Shown: in pieces, positions 15,787-23,395 of the stretch | How positions within the stretch are numbered: the first letter of the stretch is position 1 | Layout of the letters: each line of letters starts with the position of its first letter | Origin: Fibrobacter sp. | GTDB lineage: Bacteria > Fibrobacterota > Fibrobacteria > Fibrobacterales > Fibrobacteraceae | DNA length: 49,452 bases | Assembly: GCA_024689485.1 (NCBI GenBank) | Contig: JAILDK010000098.1 | Location: 1 to 49,452 of the forward strand | Direction of reading: 5' to 3' | Made by a program: the position numbers and the translations under genes | The notes under the pieces: generated by a model | What the model was told of the DNA's origin: nothing | Databases searched by the model: none | The model's input: the letters and a program-made list of their open reading frames with translations, nothing else

Positions 15787-16755
15787 TTAAGCTTCGATAC
15801 CTGCGAGCTTCTTGCCGATCTTTTCCGGCACATTGTTCGCAGCGAACGTATAAGCGACCTTGATCGCCTGTTCGATAGCCTTGGCATCGGAACGACCGTG
15901 GGCAATGATACCAGTGCCCTTGAGACCGAGGAGGAGAGCTCCACCCGTGTTGCGGTAGTCCCATGCTTCGTTGAACTGCTTGCCAGCCGGAGTGTCCACC
16001 ACGCCGAACGTCTTGGTGTGCAGTTCGTAGAAACCTTCGTACATCTTCAGAAGAACATTGCCGACGAAACCGGAGCAGACAACGACGTCCGCTTCACCGA
16101 GAAGAACATCACGGCCTTCGATATTGCCGATAAAGTTCACCGGGGCATTCTTCAAAAGCTGGTGCGCTTCCTGGACGGAAGCCGGACCTTTCTTTTCTTC
16201 TTCGCCCATGTTCAAGAGACCGACCTTCGGATTCTTGACACCGAGATAAGCTTCAGCAAAGACGGAACCTGCGAGAGCGAAATCTCTGAGGACGTTCGGC
16301 TTTTCATCCACGTTAGCGCCTGCGTCCACGAGAACGCTGTGGCCCTTGGCATTCGGGATAATGCAGCCGATAGGCGGACGGGCGAAATCTTCGCTCGTGC
16401 GACCGAGGATCATGAGGCAAGAAGCCATCATGGCGCCGGAGTTACCGGCAGAAACGCTAGCCTGGACGAGGCCCTTCTTCTGAAGGCCCACGCACATCAC
16501 GAGACCGGAGTGCTGCTTCTTACGGAGCACTTCAGTCGGATGTTCGTCCATAGCAACGAGTTCAGGAGCGTCTACAACCTGGATCAGCTTACCTTCGTAA
16601 CCGAATTCTTTGAGCTTTGCCTTGACCTCGGCCTCTGGACCGCACAAAACAACCGCAAACTTTCCTTCAGAACTATTGACCGCGTTGATGGCTCCCTGGA
16701 CAACGACGTCCGGAGCGTTATCACCGCCAAACGCATCAAGAGCAATGCTGATCAT
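15787..16755 (-). CDS. plsX: Phosphate acyltransferase PlsX
   Basis: The 322-aa protein opens with the PlsX hallmark ISIALDAFGGDNAP and contains SAGNSGAMMASC, GANVDEKP and the C-terminal LLGLKGTGIIAHGRSDAKA. It makes acyl-phosphate from acyl-ACP, the first step of the PlsX/PlsY route to phosphatidic acid. It lies 36 nt after rpmF, the common rpmF-plsX order; the fabH that often comes next is absent. AGGAG is present about 11 nt upstream of the ATG. Confidence 0.96.
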   Translation of the reverse strand: MISIALDAFGGDNAPDVVVQGAINAVNSSEGKFAVVLCGPEAEVKAKLKEFGYEGKLIQVVDAPELVAMDEHPTEVLRKKQHSGLVMCVGLQKKGLVQASVSAGNSGAMMASCLMILGRTSEDFARPPIGCIIPNAKGHSVLVDAGANVDEKPNVLRDFALAGSVFAEAYLGVKNPKVGLLNMGEEEKKGPASVQEAHQLLKNAPVNFIGNIEGRDVLLGEADVVVCSGFVGNVLLKMYEGFYELHTKTFGVVDTPAGKQFNEAWDYRNTGGALLLGLKGTGIIAHGRSDAKAIEQAIKVAYTFAANNVPEKIGKKLAGIEA

Positions 16756-16791
16756 GGTGTGTAAACTCCTATCTAATTCTTAATAAAAAAA

Positions 16792-16974
16792 TTAGGCTTC
16801 CTGAATGTGAACGACTTCTACGCCGTTGTAGTAACCGCAGACCGGGCAAACGCGGTGCGGACGCTTTGCAGAACCGCAATGGTCGCAAGTAGCGAGAGCC
16901 GGCATTTCGATCTTCCAGTGCGTACGACGCTTGTCACGACGAGCAGTAGAGGTTTTTCTTTTTGGTGTTGCCAT
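16792..16974 (-). CDS. rpmF: 50S ribosomal protein L32
   Basis: The 60-aa basic protein has the L32 N-terminus MATPKRKTSTARRDKRRTHW and two cysteine pairs (CDHC and CPVC) for zinc. It is a component of the large ribosomal subunit. AGGAG 8 nt upstream supports the start. The gene order DUF177 - rpmF - plsX is widely conserved and is seen here with gaps of 37 and 36 nt. Confidence 0.97.
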   Translation of the reverse strand: MATPKRKTSTARRDKRRTHWKIEMPALATCDHCGSAKRPHRVCPVCGYYNGVEVVHIQEA

Positions 16975-17011
16975 TTTTGAACTCCTAATCGTTCGGCTTA
17001 AGGTTCCGGAA

Positions 17012-17536
17012 TCATCCGTTCGGATGTTCCATCTTGGCCTTAAGCGCTTTCAATTTTTCCCAACGAGGATCTTCCTTCGGTTTTTCCGACTTTTCGCCGA
17101 TTTCCCAAACGAAGGCCTTGTCCGGATCGTCCTTAACCGGATGGAGGGGTTCCTGGAGAATCACCAGTTGCCGAACACATTCGGTCACATCTACGTGGTC
17201 CTGAACCTGCGGTACGCGGAATCCAAAGATTTCGTCGTCCGAATCGTCCAGTTCCTGCTCTGCCAGTCCCGGGGTGAGTTCCACCCAAAAGCTGATCGGC
17301 GTCTCAAACGGATAGTCGAAGAGCTCGAGCGTGCGAGAGCATTCCAAAATCTGTACCCCGGAAAGAGTCCCCGTGAGCATCCACTTGTTCGAATCTTCGG
17401 GGACGACCGTCAATTCGACTTGAAGCGGACCCTGGATACGGAGTTCTTCAAAAACGTTCGCATCGGAATCATCCTTTACGAAACTCGCCTGCAAAGAACC
17501 TTCACAGGAAGCAATTTTTGAAATCTCAATTCTCAA
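17012..17536 (-). CDS. DUF177/YceD family protein
   Basis: The 174-aa acidic protein matches the YceD/DUF177 family by position upstream of rpmF and by its pattern: a beta-rich N-terminal part with ECSRTLELFDYPFETPI, an acidic middle, VTECVRQLVILQEPLHPV, and the C-terminal DPRWEKLKALK. In several bacteria this protein is linked to 23S rRNA maturation. The start is TTG at 17536: an in-frame TAG lies six codons upstream and no ATG or GTG fits. No Shine-Dalgarno sequence is present, and a strong promoter ends 9 nt before the TTG, so the message may be leaderless. Confidence 0.85.
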   Translation of the reverse strand: MRIEISKIASCEGSLQASFVKDDSDANVFEELRIQGPLQVELTVVPEDSNKWMLTGTLSGVQILECSRTLELFDYPFETPISFWVELTPGLAEQELDDSDDEIFGFRVPQVQDHVDVTECVRQLVILQEPLHPVKDDPDKAFVWEIGEKSEKPKEDPRWEKLKALKAKMEHPNG

Positions 17537-17545
17537 GGTAGCGCA

Positions 17546-17574
17546 AATATACTAGAAAAAAATTGTTCAGTCAA
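17546..17574 (-). promoter_or_regulatory. Promoter of the DUF177-rpmF-plsX operon
   Basis: Minus strand: TTGACT (17569-17574), spacer of exactly 17 bp, TATATT (17546-17551). This is the best sigma-70-type promoter in the window. The TTG start codon lies only 9 nt beyond the -10 box, leaving almost no leader. Confidence 0.75.
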
Positions 17575-17617
17575 TAAAAGAGAGGCAAAAAACACCTTCA
17601 AAGGGGGTCTTTTCCGG

Positions 17618-18973
17618 CTATTCCTCGCTTTCAGACGCGTCGTTCGCGGTCGTCGGAGGGGTGTAGGTAATGCCCTGGTACTTTAAAGTATCTCCCGGAG
17701 GCAGATTCACCCGAACGCTCTTGACGTAATCTTCAGGGTCAAATTCGCCCGACTTGAGATTGCGGATCACCAGTTCGTCGCCCGAATAGAAGACGAGATC
17801 CTGGTAGTCGGACGGCAAATTCACCATGGTGATGGAGTTGCAAGAGCTGACCGTTTTAAAGTTACTGGTTCCGCGGAAGCCGACTCGGATGCTGTACGCC
17901 CAGCAGAGGGTGTCCTGCGTTGCCGTCGAAGCGCCTTCCGAAACGAGGAAGACCGAGCCGAGGAAGTTCGAAGCTTCTGCAAGGGTCACCGTCGGAATTT
18001 GGAGCGTGTCTTTTGCTTCTTCCAAATCGTCCTTGTCGATGTAGTCCGAAAGGCCCGTGAGAACGCCGCCCGCAGAATCCTTGCTGCGGAATTCCACGCG
18101 GAAGCTGTCGTCAATCAAGTCAAAAGCCGGAGCGGCCACACGCCAGACGCCCATCGAATCCGTGACCGCCTGCGTCACAAAAGCGGCGCTGTCCAAAACG
18201 CCAAAGCCGTAAAGATCGGTCACCACGTGGACCGAAACGCCCTTCGCCGGTTTACCGTTTGCGCTCTTGACGACACCCTGCAAAAGTTTCACCTGGGTCG
18301 GTTCACTTTCCGAAGCGTCCCAACGAAGCTTGCCGACATCCAAAGTATCCCCTGCGGAAACCGTCACCGAGAGCTTGCGAATAATCGTCGAATCCGCATA
18401 GCCCGAAGCGCGGAGCTTTGTAATCACGCTCGAATCCGCCGGGAGGATCGTCAAAGAGTAGGAGCCTTCCGGAAGAGCGATCTTAAAGGAATCCGGAGCA
18501 AAGACGTCGATCGAGAAAGTCGTCGAATCGAGCTGCACCATAAAGTGCGAGCCGGCGAGGAACGAGGCGTTGCCCGTATATTCGAGTTCGCCCACAACCA
18601 AGGCCGATTCCTGGAGCTTCACGCGCAGGCTGTCTTCACTCTTCGCAGAAACGCGGCGGATGATCTGCGTTTCGGAAAGGGTCGAATCGTTTGAATTGTA
18701 GCGGAATTCGAAATTCACCGTATCGGCCAAGGTGCTGTCGAAAGCAAAGGCACCGAACGAATCCGTTTCCGTTTCAATAAAGTCTACCGTAGAAGCGGTA
18801 CGGGCCACGACCTGACGCACGGAAATGCCGCATCTTGCCGAGCCATCGGCAAGGGTCACCGTACCGGCGATCGTGTTTTCCGTATCGGTCGCAGTTCCTG
18901 CAACCTTGTCGGAGCATGCCCAAAAAGTCAAAGCGCAAAGAAGGAGCGCGAAGATGCGCAGACTAAGCTTCAT
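17618..18973 (-). CDS. Lipoprotein with carboxypeptidase-regulatory-like repeats
   Basis: Starting at 18973 (GGAG upstream) gives a 451-aa protein with a lipoprotein signal MKLSLRIFALLLCALTFWAC. An earlier in-frame start adds eight residues and is less likely. The mature part has at least two beta-sandwich segments of the carboxypeptidase regulatory type: TIAGTVTLADGSARCGISV..TDSFGAFAF (~30-85) and LLQGVVKSANGKPAKGVSV..TDSMGVWRV (~225-285). Function is unknown; these folds usually mediate adhesion or scaffold roles on the cell surface. The start overlaps the end of the TIGR02147 regulator gene by 11 nt, so the two are translationally coupled. Confidence 0.82.
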   Translation of the reverse strand: MKLSLRIFALLLCALTFWACSDKVAGTATDTENTIAGTVTLADGSARCGISVRQVVARTASTVDFIETETDSFGAFAFDSTLADTVNFEFRYNSNDSTLSETQIIRRVSAKSEDSLRVKLQESALVVGELEYTGNASFLAGSHFMVQLDSTTFSIDVFAPDSFKIALPEGSYSLTILPADSSVITKLRASGYADSTIIRKLSVTVSAGDTLDVGKLRWDASESEPTQVKLLQGVVKSANGKPAKGVSVHVVTDLYGFGVLDSAAFVTQAVTDSMGVWRVAAPAFDLIDDSFRVEFRSKDSAGGVLTGLSDYIDKDDLEEAKDTLQIPTVTLAEASNFLGSVFLVSEGASTATQDTLCWAYSIRVGFRGTSNFKTVSSCNSITMVNLPSDYQDLVFYSGDELVIRNLKSGEFDPEDYVKSVRVNLPPGDTLKYQGITYTPPTTANDASESEE

Positions 18974-19838
18974 CGTCGGAATCTCCTTCGGTTTCATCCA
19001 TTTCTACCTCGTTCTTCGGGCGAGCTTCAAGCTCCTTCGAAAGCGGGAAGAATTGGATATTCAGTTCACAGATCATCGACTCATGATCGTCCGAGCGGAC
19101 GATGTCGACCACTTCCTTACGAAATGTATCAATTTTATGGATGATGCGTTCGAGTCCTTGCGGGGAAACGCTCATCGTGGTGCACGAAACGTTGCGGCGT
19201 TCGGTGCTGTAATGGTCCACGGCAGCCTTGCCGAGATCCATCATTTTCTTTTGGAAGTCGTGAACGATAAACGGAGGGATTTCCCGGCCGCTGGTAATCG
19301 TCTTGTTGACGGAACGCCAGAAACCGTTTTCCTTTTCGATAAGGCCGAGGTTCGAAAGCAGTTTGATTGCCTGCTTCGCCTGCGGAACCGTAATGCGCGG
19401 GTTAAGGAACAGAGCGAGGTCCTGGTAGTTGTCCGAAACGTTCAAGACGGACAAAGCTTCGCGGACGGCGACGTAATACCATTCCTTATAATATTCTACC
19501 TGCTGACGGGAAAGCGCTTTAGTCGTGCGCGGAAGGAGGGCAGACATCTTTTCGAAGATGACCTGCTTCGATTCCGGGGTTTCCGCATGGGTAAAGTCCA
19601 CCATCAGGCTGAAGTAGCGGCCTTCCTTTTCGGAAAGTCCAAGCGCATGGATGAACTTGGGAACCATCTGCGGGGTCAAAGACTTGCGGCCCTTCACCAG
19701 ATCCAGATAGAATCCACTGGACGTGTAGCCGGCGCGCTTGGCAAAAGCGCGATAGGAGAAATACCGTTGCACGGACTTACGGTACTCGTAATAGTCCTGC
19801 AGGTACTTTCGATAATTGTAATAGGCAAACACGTTCAT
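18963..19838 (-). CDS. TIGR02147/DUF4423 family putative regulator
   Basis: The 291-aa protein fits the TIGR02147 family, first noted as a large paralogous group in Fibrobacter succinogenes. It opens MNVFAYYNYRKYLQDYYEYR, followed by a helix-turn-helix-like stretch (SYRAFAKRAGYTSSGFYLDLVKGRKSLT, ~28-55), GLSEKEGRYFSLMVDF, and a C-terminal DUF4423 region including ISVSPQGL-like MSVSPQGLERI. The family is presumed to bind DNA and control neighbouring genes; direct evidence is scarce. AAGG lies 6 nt upstream of the ATG. It is coupled to the downstream lipoprotein gene and faces a repeat-rich intergenic region. Confidence 0.85.
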   Translation of the reverse strand: MNVFAYYNYRKYLQDYYEYRKSVQRYFSYRAFAKRAGYTSSGFYLDLVKGRKSLTPQMVPKFIHALGLSEKEGRYFSLMVDFTHAETPESKQVIFEKMSALLPRTTKALSRQQVEYYKEWYYVAVREALSVLNVSDNYQDLALFLNPRITVPQAKQAIKLLSNLGLIEKENGFWRSVNKTITSGREIPPFIVHDFQKKMMDLGKAAVDHYSTERRNVSCTTMSVSPQGLERIIHKIDTFRKEVVDIVRSDDHESMICELNIQFFPLSKELEARPKNEVEMDETEGDSDDEA

Positions 19839-19871
19839 CGTGCCTTAAAGATATATTTTATCCCATTTTTT

Positions 19872-20000
19872 GGGAACACCTATTTTTGCAAACATTTTAT
19901 AAGCTTTTGGCGAAATTTCGCTAAAAGAACAATTTGGGAACACTTTTGGGAACAGCCCCACTACTCTTTGAGCAATTTTTTGTCTATTTTCAAGGAACAC
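19872..20000. promoter_or_regulatory. Four GGGAACAC-like direct repeats
   Basis: GGGAACAC occurs at 19872-19879 and 19936-19943, GGGAACAG at 19948-19955 and AGGAACAC at 19993-20000, all in the same orientation within 129 bp. They lie between the TIGR02147 regulator and the divergent hydrolase gene. Repeats of this kind are typical of regulator binding sites; the TIGR02147 protein is the obvious candidate. Confidence 0.5.
19904..19927. promoter_or_regulatory. 24-bp dyad centred on GCGAAATTTCGC
   Basis: A perfect 12-bp palindrome GCGAAATTTCGC (19910-19921) is flanked by CTTTT (19904-19908) and AAAAG (19923-19927), with one unpaired base on each side. It sits among the GGGAACAC repeats and looks like an operator for a dimeric protein. 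Confidence 0.5.
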
Positions 20001-20014
20001 CCAATCCCATCCCT

Positions 20015-20053
20015 AGAATCGCGATCTTCCAAAAAGGTCGCGATTCTTTTTTT
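20015..20053 (+). terminator. Terminator-like hairpin ahead of the hydrolase gene
   Basis: AGAATCGCGA (20015-20024) pairs with TCGCGATTCT (20038-20047), followed by a run of seven T. It reads as a plus-strand intrinsic terminator but lies 14 nt upstream of the gene at 20067 with no plus-strand gene before it. It could block antisense transcription from the left or act as a leader attenuator. Confidence 0.7.
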
Positions 20054-20066
20054 ATCTTGTAGCCCG

Positions 20067-20831
20067 ATGAACGCTATCAAGAACACCTTTTTTAAGATTT
20101 TGCGCCTGATCGGCATTTTCGCCCTGGTCTACGTTTGCCTTCTCCTTTACATGGCACTGTCGGAACGCCGCTTGGCGTTCCCCCGCGCAGAAATCGACGA
20201 CTCTTCCGAATCGATGCTCCGCGATGCTGCCGTTCTTTGCCACGCCGATAACGACAAAAAGCTTCAAGGCTGGATTTTGAACGATTCCCTGCCGACGACC
20301 GTGCTGTACTTTGCCGATGGCGGCGAAGACGCAGCGACCTTCCTCGTTAACGTAAAAAAGATCCCGGGCTTTCGATACGTCGCATTCAACTACCGCGGAT
20401 CCGCCGGGAGCGAAGGCACGCCGGGTGAAAAATATTACGCCTCGGATATTCAGGCGATGGTCGGTTGCGCCCATTCCGACGACATCATCTTCATCGGCCA
20501 CGGGACGGGATCGATCGCCGCGTACAACTCTTTGACGAGCGGTTTTGGGAAAGGAGCCATTCTAGTGGACCCATCCGAGAGTTTTAGTTCCGCTTTATCG
20601 GCACGTTACCGAATTTTCTTCCCCAAATTCCTGAGCCGTTCCCACGCCAAGATGATTTTTGACAAAAGAGAATCCATTCCGGCGACCGTGATTGCGGACG
20701 ATCCGCGGCGTGGTGAACTTGTACGTAATTTATTGAACAACCATTCTAAAAACTTCACTTTGGTCGAGCGCGAAGGCAAGTCTTTACTAGACGTACTGCA
20801 ATCCGAGCTTTTAAAAATGAAAACAAAGTAA
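20067..20831 (+). CDS. Membrane-anchored alpha/beta-hydrolase-fold protein lacking the Ser nucleophile
   Basis: The 254-aa protein has an N-terminal membrane anchor (~11-30) and an alpha/beta hydrolase fold: VLYFADGGEDAATFL (~79-93), FNYRGSAGSEG (~107-117), then IFIGHGTGSIAAYN (~141-154). The nucleophile elbow is G-H-G-T-G (144-148), so the usual serine is Gly146. A late strand ATVIADDPRRG (~206-216) is where the catalytic acid would be, and no clear catalytic His follows. It is probably a non-catalytic or altered member. The frame is open far upstream, but that part is antisense to the regulator gene and not real. A terminator hairpin lies just ahead. Confidence 0.75.
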   Translation: MNAIKNTFFKILRLIGIFALVYVCLLLYMALSERRLAFPRAEIDDSSESMLRDAAVLCHADNDKKLQGWILNDSLPTTVLYFADGGEDAATFLVNVKKIPGFRYVAFNYRGSAGSEGTPGEKYYASDIQAMVGCAHSDDIIFIGHGTGSIAAYNSLTSGFGKGAILVDPSESFSSALSARYRIFFPKFLSRSHAKMIFDKRESIPATVIADDPRRGELVRNLLNNHSKNFTLVEREGKSLLDVLQSELLKMKTK

Positions 20832-20843
20832 CGCTCAGCATCT

Positions 20844-20872
20844 TGTCCCATTTCGGCGAATTTGTTAATATT
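20844..20872 (+). promoter_or_regulatory. Candidate promoter for the 20909 gene
   Basis: TTGTCC (20844-20849), 17-bp spacer, TAATAT (20867-20872). The predicted transcript would start near 20880 and include AGGTGAGG ahead of the ATG at 20909. Confidence 0.6.
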
Positions 20873-20908
20873 TGTCGCGGTGTACCTAATAAGGTGAGGT
20901 TTAGTGTT

Positions 20909-21547
20909 ATGGATAGCTTTAAAGCTAGAATGGATATCCGTGGTTTTCTTCGTTTCTCTAAAGAACTCGCGGAAAAGCTTAAACTCAAAACAGCCGTTTA
21001 TGCAGACCTGATGGTGGATAAGGTCGGCGGACGCATTGCCATTACTCCGACGAGCAAGCTCAAGGCAACGTCCTTCCGCATTCTGCCGTCTAACGGCACT
21101 TATCTTCTTTATCTGCGCGGCGCAATGAATGTCGTCGGCATGAAGGTCGTCTCGGGTGACGTCGAACTCACCAAAGAAGGCGACAAGATTATTTTCCAGA
21201 AGAAGAATTCGAAGAAGACCGGCGCATGGGAACTCTTTGCCTGCCGCAACTCCGCAGGTCTCCCGATGATTTCCATCGATTCCCGCGGAACGATGATTCT
21301 TGACAAGCGTTGCATTACCGCTTTGAACACGATTAAGAATTCGACGACGACTCCGGAATACGACGCCAAGAAAAAAACATTTAAATTTACTTTTGGCAAG
21401 AAGGGTCTGCTCAACGTCCGCACCATCGAAAGCCACGCAAGCCTTTCTATGATGGGAACGTTCCACGCCTTCGGCGTTAAGCTTCCGGAATCCCACGTGC
21501 GTTACAGCGTCCAGATTTCGGGAAATGTCATGACTTTCAAACTATAG
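20909..21547 (+). CDS. Uncharacterised basic protein
   Basis: The 212-aa protein starts at 20909, preceded by AGGTGAGG and a good promoter; an in-frame upstream start at 20843 overlaps that promoter and is rejected. I do not recognise the family. It is soluble, Lys-rich and beta-rich, with alternating hydrophobic strands (RIAITPTSKLKATSFRILPS, PMISIDSRGTMILDKR, KKTFKFTFGKKGLLNV), and has no signal peptide or membrane segment. The two halves may be a weak internal duplication. It is followed 9 nt later by a small membrane protein gene and the pair share a terminator, so they are probably one operon. Confidence 0.7.
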   Translation: MDSFKARMDIRGFLRFSKELAEKLKLKTAVYADLMVDKVGGRIAITPTSKLKATSFRILPSNGTYLLYLRGAMNVVGMKVVSGDVELTKEGDKIIFQKKNSKKTGAWELFACRNSAGLPMISIDSRGTMILDKRCITALNTIKNSTTTPEYDAKKKTFKFTFGKKGLLNVRTIESHASLSMMGTFHAFGVKLPESHVRYSVQISGNVMTFKL

Positions 21548-21556
21548 GGGATAACC

Positions 21557-21976
21557 ATGTTCGAAATTTTCAAGGCGTTTTACTCCGTCCATTACAACTT
21601 CGGCGCATTCGCCCTGTTGCTGCTTTTGCTTGTAATCTTCTTGCTGACCAAGAAGAATTTCAAGTGGGCCATTATCTTCTTCATCGTCGATATCGCCTTT
21701 AATGCGTTCATCTACCACAAGACGGCGCACCGCGTTTGGATCATTACCGACACGCCTGCCGCGCAGAATGAATGGGATACCCCGGCTCCGAAAACCTACC
21801 GTTTCTCCGCTCCGGACAACTGGGTGATCGAAGGGGAAAACGGCGAAAAGATGCACTGGTGCTGGGTGGAAACCTGGACGGAAAAGTTCCTGAGCTTCGA
21901 CTTTGTCGACAAGCTTTGGGGCACGAACAAGGCGAAGCAGCTTCGCGGTGCTTCGGAAGAACGTTTGGACCAGTAA
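21557..21976 (+). CDS. Small membrane protein of unknown function
   Basis: The 139-aa protein has two transmembrane helices (~15-32 and ~38-54) separated by a short KKNFK turn, followed by a soluble ~80-residue tail rich in Trp and acidic residues (NEWDTP, NWVIEGENGEKMHWCWVETW). GGGGATAACC precedes the ATG. It is 9 nt downstream of the uncharacterised gene at 20909 and ends at a strong terminator. No family recognised; no catalytic motif seen. Confidence 0.7.
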   Translation: MFEIFKAFYSVHYNFGAFALLLLLLVIFLLTKKNFKWAIIFFIVDIAFNAFIYHKTAHRVWIITDTPAAQNEWDTPAPKTYRFSAPDNWVIEGENGEKMHWCWVETWTEKFLSFDFVDKLWGTNKAKQLRGASEERLDQ

Positions 21977-21999
21977 GCCTTTTATTTCGAAACCATTTC

Positions 22000-22030
22000 A
22001 AAAAGTCCGGATGCAAATCCGGACTTTTTC
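22000..22030. terminator. Bidirectional terminator
   Basis: AAAAAGTCCGGAT (22000-22012) pairs with ATCCGGACTTTTT (22017-22029) around a GCAA loop. It separates the plus-strand small membrane protein gene from the convergent lpxH gene and can serve both. Confidence 0.9.
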
Positions 22031-22069
22031 TTTTGCACTTTTATTTTTTGAAGTCTTTAATTGAAGCGC

Positions 22070-22801
22070 TTACTTTTGAAACGGGACGACCGAGATTTCG
22101 CCGTTTTCAAGCTTTGCGTAATTCAAATGGAAAAGCCACTGCCCCGGGGAAACGACTTTGCCTTCTGCGTTTTCCCAAATGCCCGGAATGTGGTGATGCC
22201 CGTGAACGCAGATGTCGCAGTGATTGTCGCGCATTCTTTCGGCAGCGGCATCGAGGTACGATTGAATGTCGATGACGCGGTCCTTGCCCGCCTTGCGGCT
22301 GTTCCTGCCGACAAACGTTGCAATGTCCATGCCCAAGTCCGGATGGATTTTGCGGAAAAGAAAACGCGCCCATTTCGCATCGATCAGCTTTCTCGCGGCG
22401 CGGTAGCCTTTGTCGGCCTTGGCGACGCCGTCCCCGTGCATCAAATAAATGTTATGCCCCTGAATGTTTTTGGCGACGTAAGTGCGGTGAACTTGTACGC
22501 CAAGTTCCTTCGAAAAAAAGTCTCCCAGTGCAAAGTCATGATTGCCCATCAGATAATGCACTTCCGTTCCAGAATCCGCCAAGTCTCCTAGTACGCGGTA
22601 AAGCGGCATGTGTCCGCGGGCCACATAATGGCGGTACTCGTACCAGAATTCAAACAGGTCGCCGACAATAAAAAGGTGCGACGCAACGCCGATCATTCCT
22701 TTGAAGAATTGAACAAGCGTTTCTTCGCGGTCTTCGATGGATCCAGGAGGATTCACGCCCAGATGCGCATCCGAAATGAAGTAGGCGACTTTGTTTTCCA
22801 T
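22070..22801 (-). CDS. lpxH: UDP-2,3-diacylglucosamine diphosphatase LpxH-like
   Basis: The 243-aa metallophosphoesterase has the ordered metal motifs SDAHLG, GDLFEFW, GNHD, HGD and VHGHHHIP. The combination GDLFEFWYEY with MHGDGVAKADKGYR is characteristic of LpxH, which hydrolyses UDP-diacylglucosamine to lipid X in lipid A synthesis at the inner membrane. Length is normal. Its start lies only 32 nt from the divergent lipoprotein gene, leaving little room for two separate promoters. A distant metallophosphoesterase with another substrate cannot be excluded. Confidence 0.88.
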   Translation of the reverse strand: MENKVAYFISDAHLGVNPPGSIEDREETLVQFFKGMIGVASHLFIVGDLFEFWYEYRHYVARGHMPLYRVLGDLADSGTEVHYLMGNHDFALGDFFSKELGVQVHRTYVAKNIQGHNIYLMHGDGVAKADKGYRAARKLIDAKWARFLFRKIHPDLGMDIATFVGRNSRKAGKDRVIDIQSYLDAAAERMRDNHCDICVHGHHHIPGIWENAEGKVVSPGQWLFHLNYAKLENGEISVVPFQK

Positions 22802-22833
22802 ATTTTGAAATCTAATAATTCTAATTTTAAGAG

Positions 22834-23385
22834 GTGAAATTCTGGCTTTGCATCTTGACCGTTCTCCTCTTTTCCGCCTGCGCGCCTAAGCTTTACCACG
22901 CGGATTTTTCGGCAGATGCAAACTTTTCCCCCAAAGATTCTTCCGCGATCCGTCTTTCTGCCACGGAAAGCGGTGAAAATGTAGAGGTTCCAAAAGAATT
23001 GCGGAACGCCTATGTGCAAGGTTTGCAAGACGCCGTGCCGAGCGGCTGCACCTTGGAACTTTCTTTTGACGGAAAAGTGGAAGAACATTACGCGAGCCTC
23101 TGGTACTTGGGAATCTTTGTCCTGGCGCCGCTCTGGCCCGCGATGCCCCGCGAAGATGACATTTTCATTTCGCTGCATTCCGAACTGATCTGCGACAGCG
23201 TGAACGTTGAAAGCGCAGAGCTTTTGGAAGAAGAACATCCGCGCCTTTTTTGGTACGGTCCTTACCGCGGCGGATACATGCAGGAACGCGCCGACATGAT
23301 CCACAAAAAGCTCATTGCGCGTTTAAGACAATCCCTTTTGCAAAACACCCCGGTGGATGAATCCATCCGCTCGGACATTTACTAA
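22834..23385 (+). CDS. Small lipoprotein of unknown function
   Basis: The 183-aa protein begins with GTG at 22834 and a lipoprotein signal MKFWLCILTVLLFSAC (Cys16). No ATG or properly spaced ribosome site is available upstream; AAGAG touches the GTG, and TAATTT lies 6 nt before it, so a leaderless message is possible. The mature part contains PKELRNAYVQGLQDAVPSG, a Trp-rich stretch (YASLWYLGIFVLAPLWPAMP) and ends in a helical region. No family recognised. It leads the lipoprotein - rsmI - lnt run; lnt would finish its own acylation. Confidence 0.72.
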   Translation: MKFWLCILTVLLFSACAPKLYHADFSADANFSPKDSSAIRLSATESGENVEVPKELRNAYVQGLQDAVPSGCTLELSFDGKVEEHYASLWYLGIFVLAPLWPAMPREDDIFISLHSELICDSVNVESAELLEEEHPRLFWYGPYRGGYMQERADMIHKKLIARLRQSLLQNTPVDESIRSDIY

Positions 23386-23395
23386 AATTCAGACT

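Noticed and set aside
18825-20066. Plus-strand open frame upstream of the hydrolase, giving a 668-aa ORF
   Set aside because: Antisense to the TIGR02147 regulator; the real protein starts at 20067 with a membrane anchor. The upstream part has no family pattern and spans the divergent control region.
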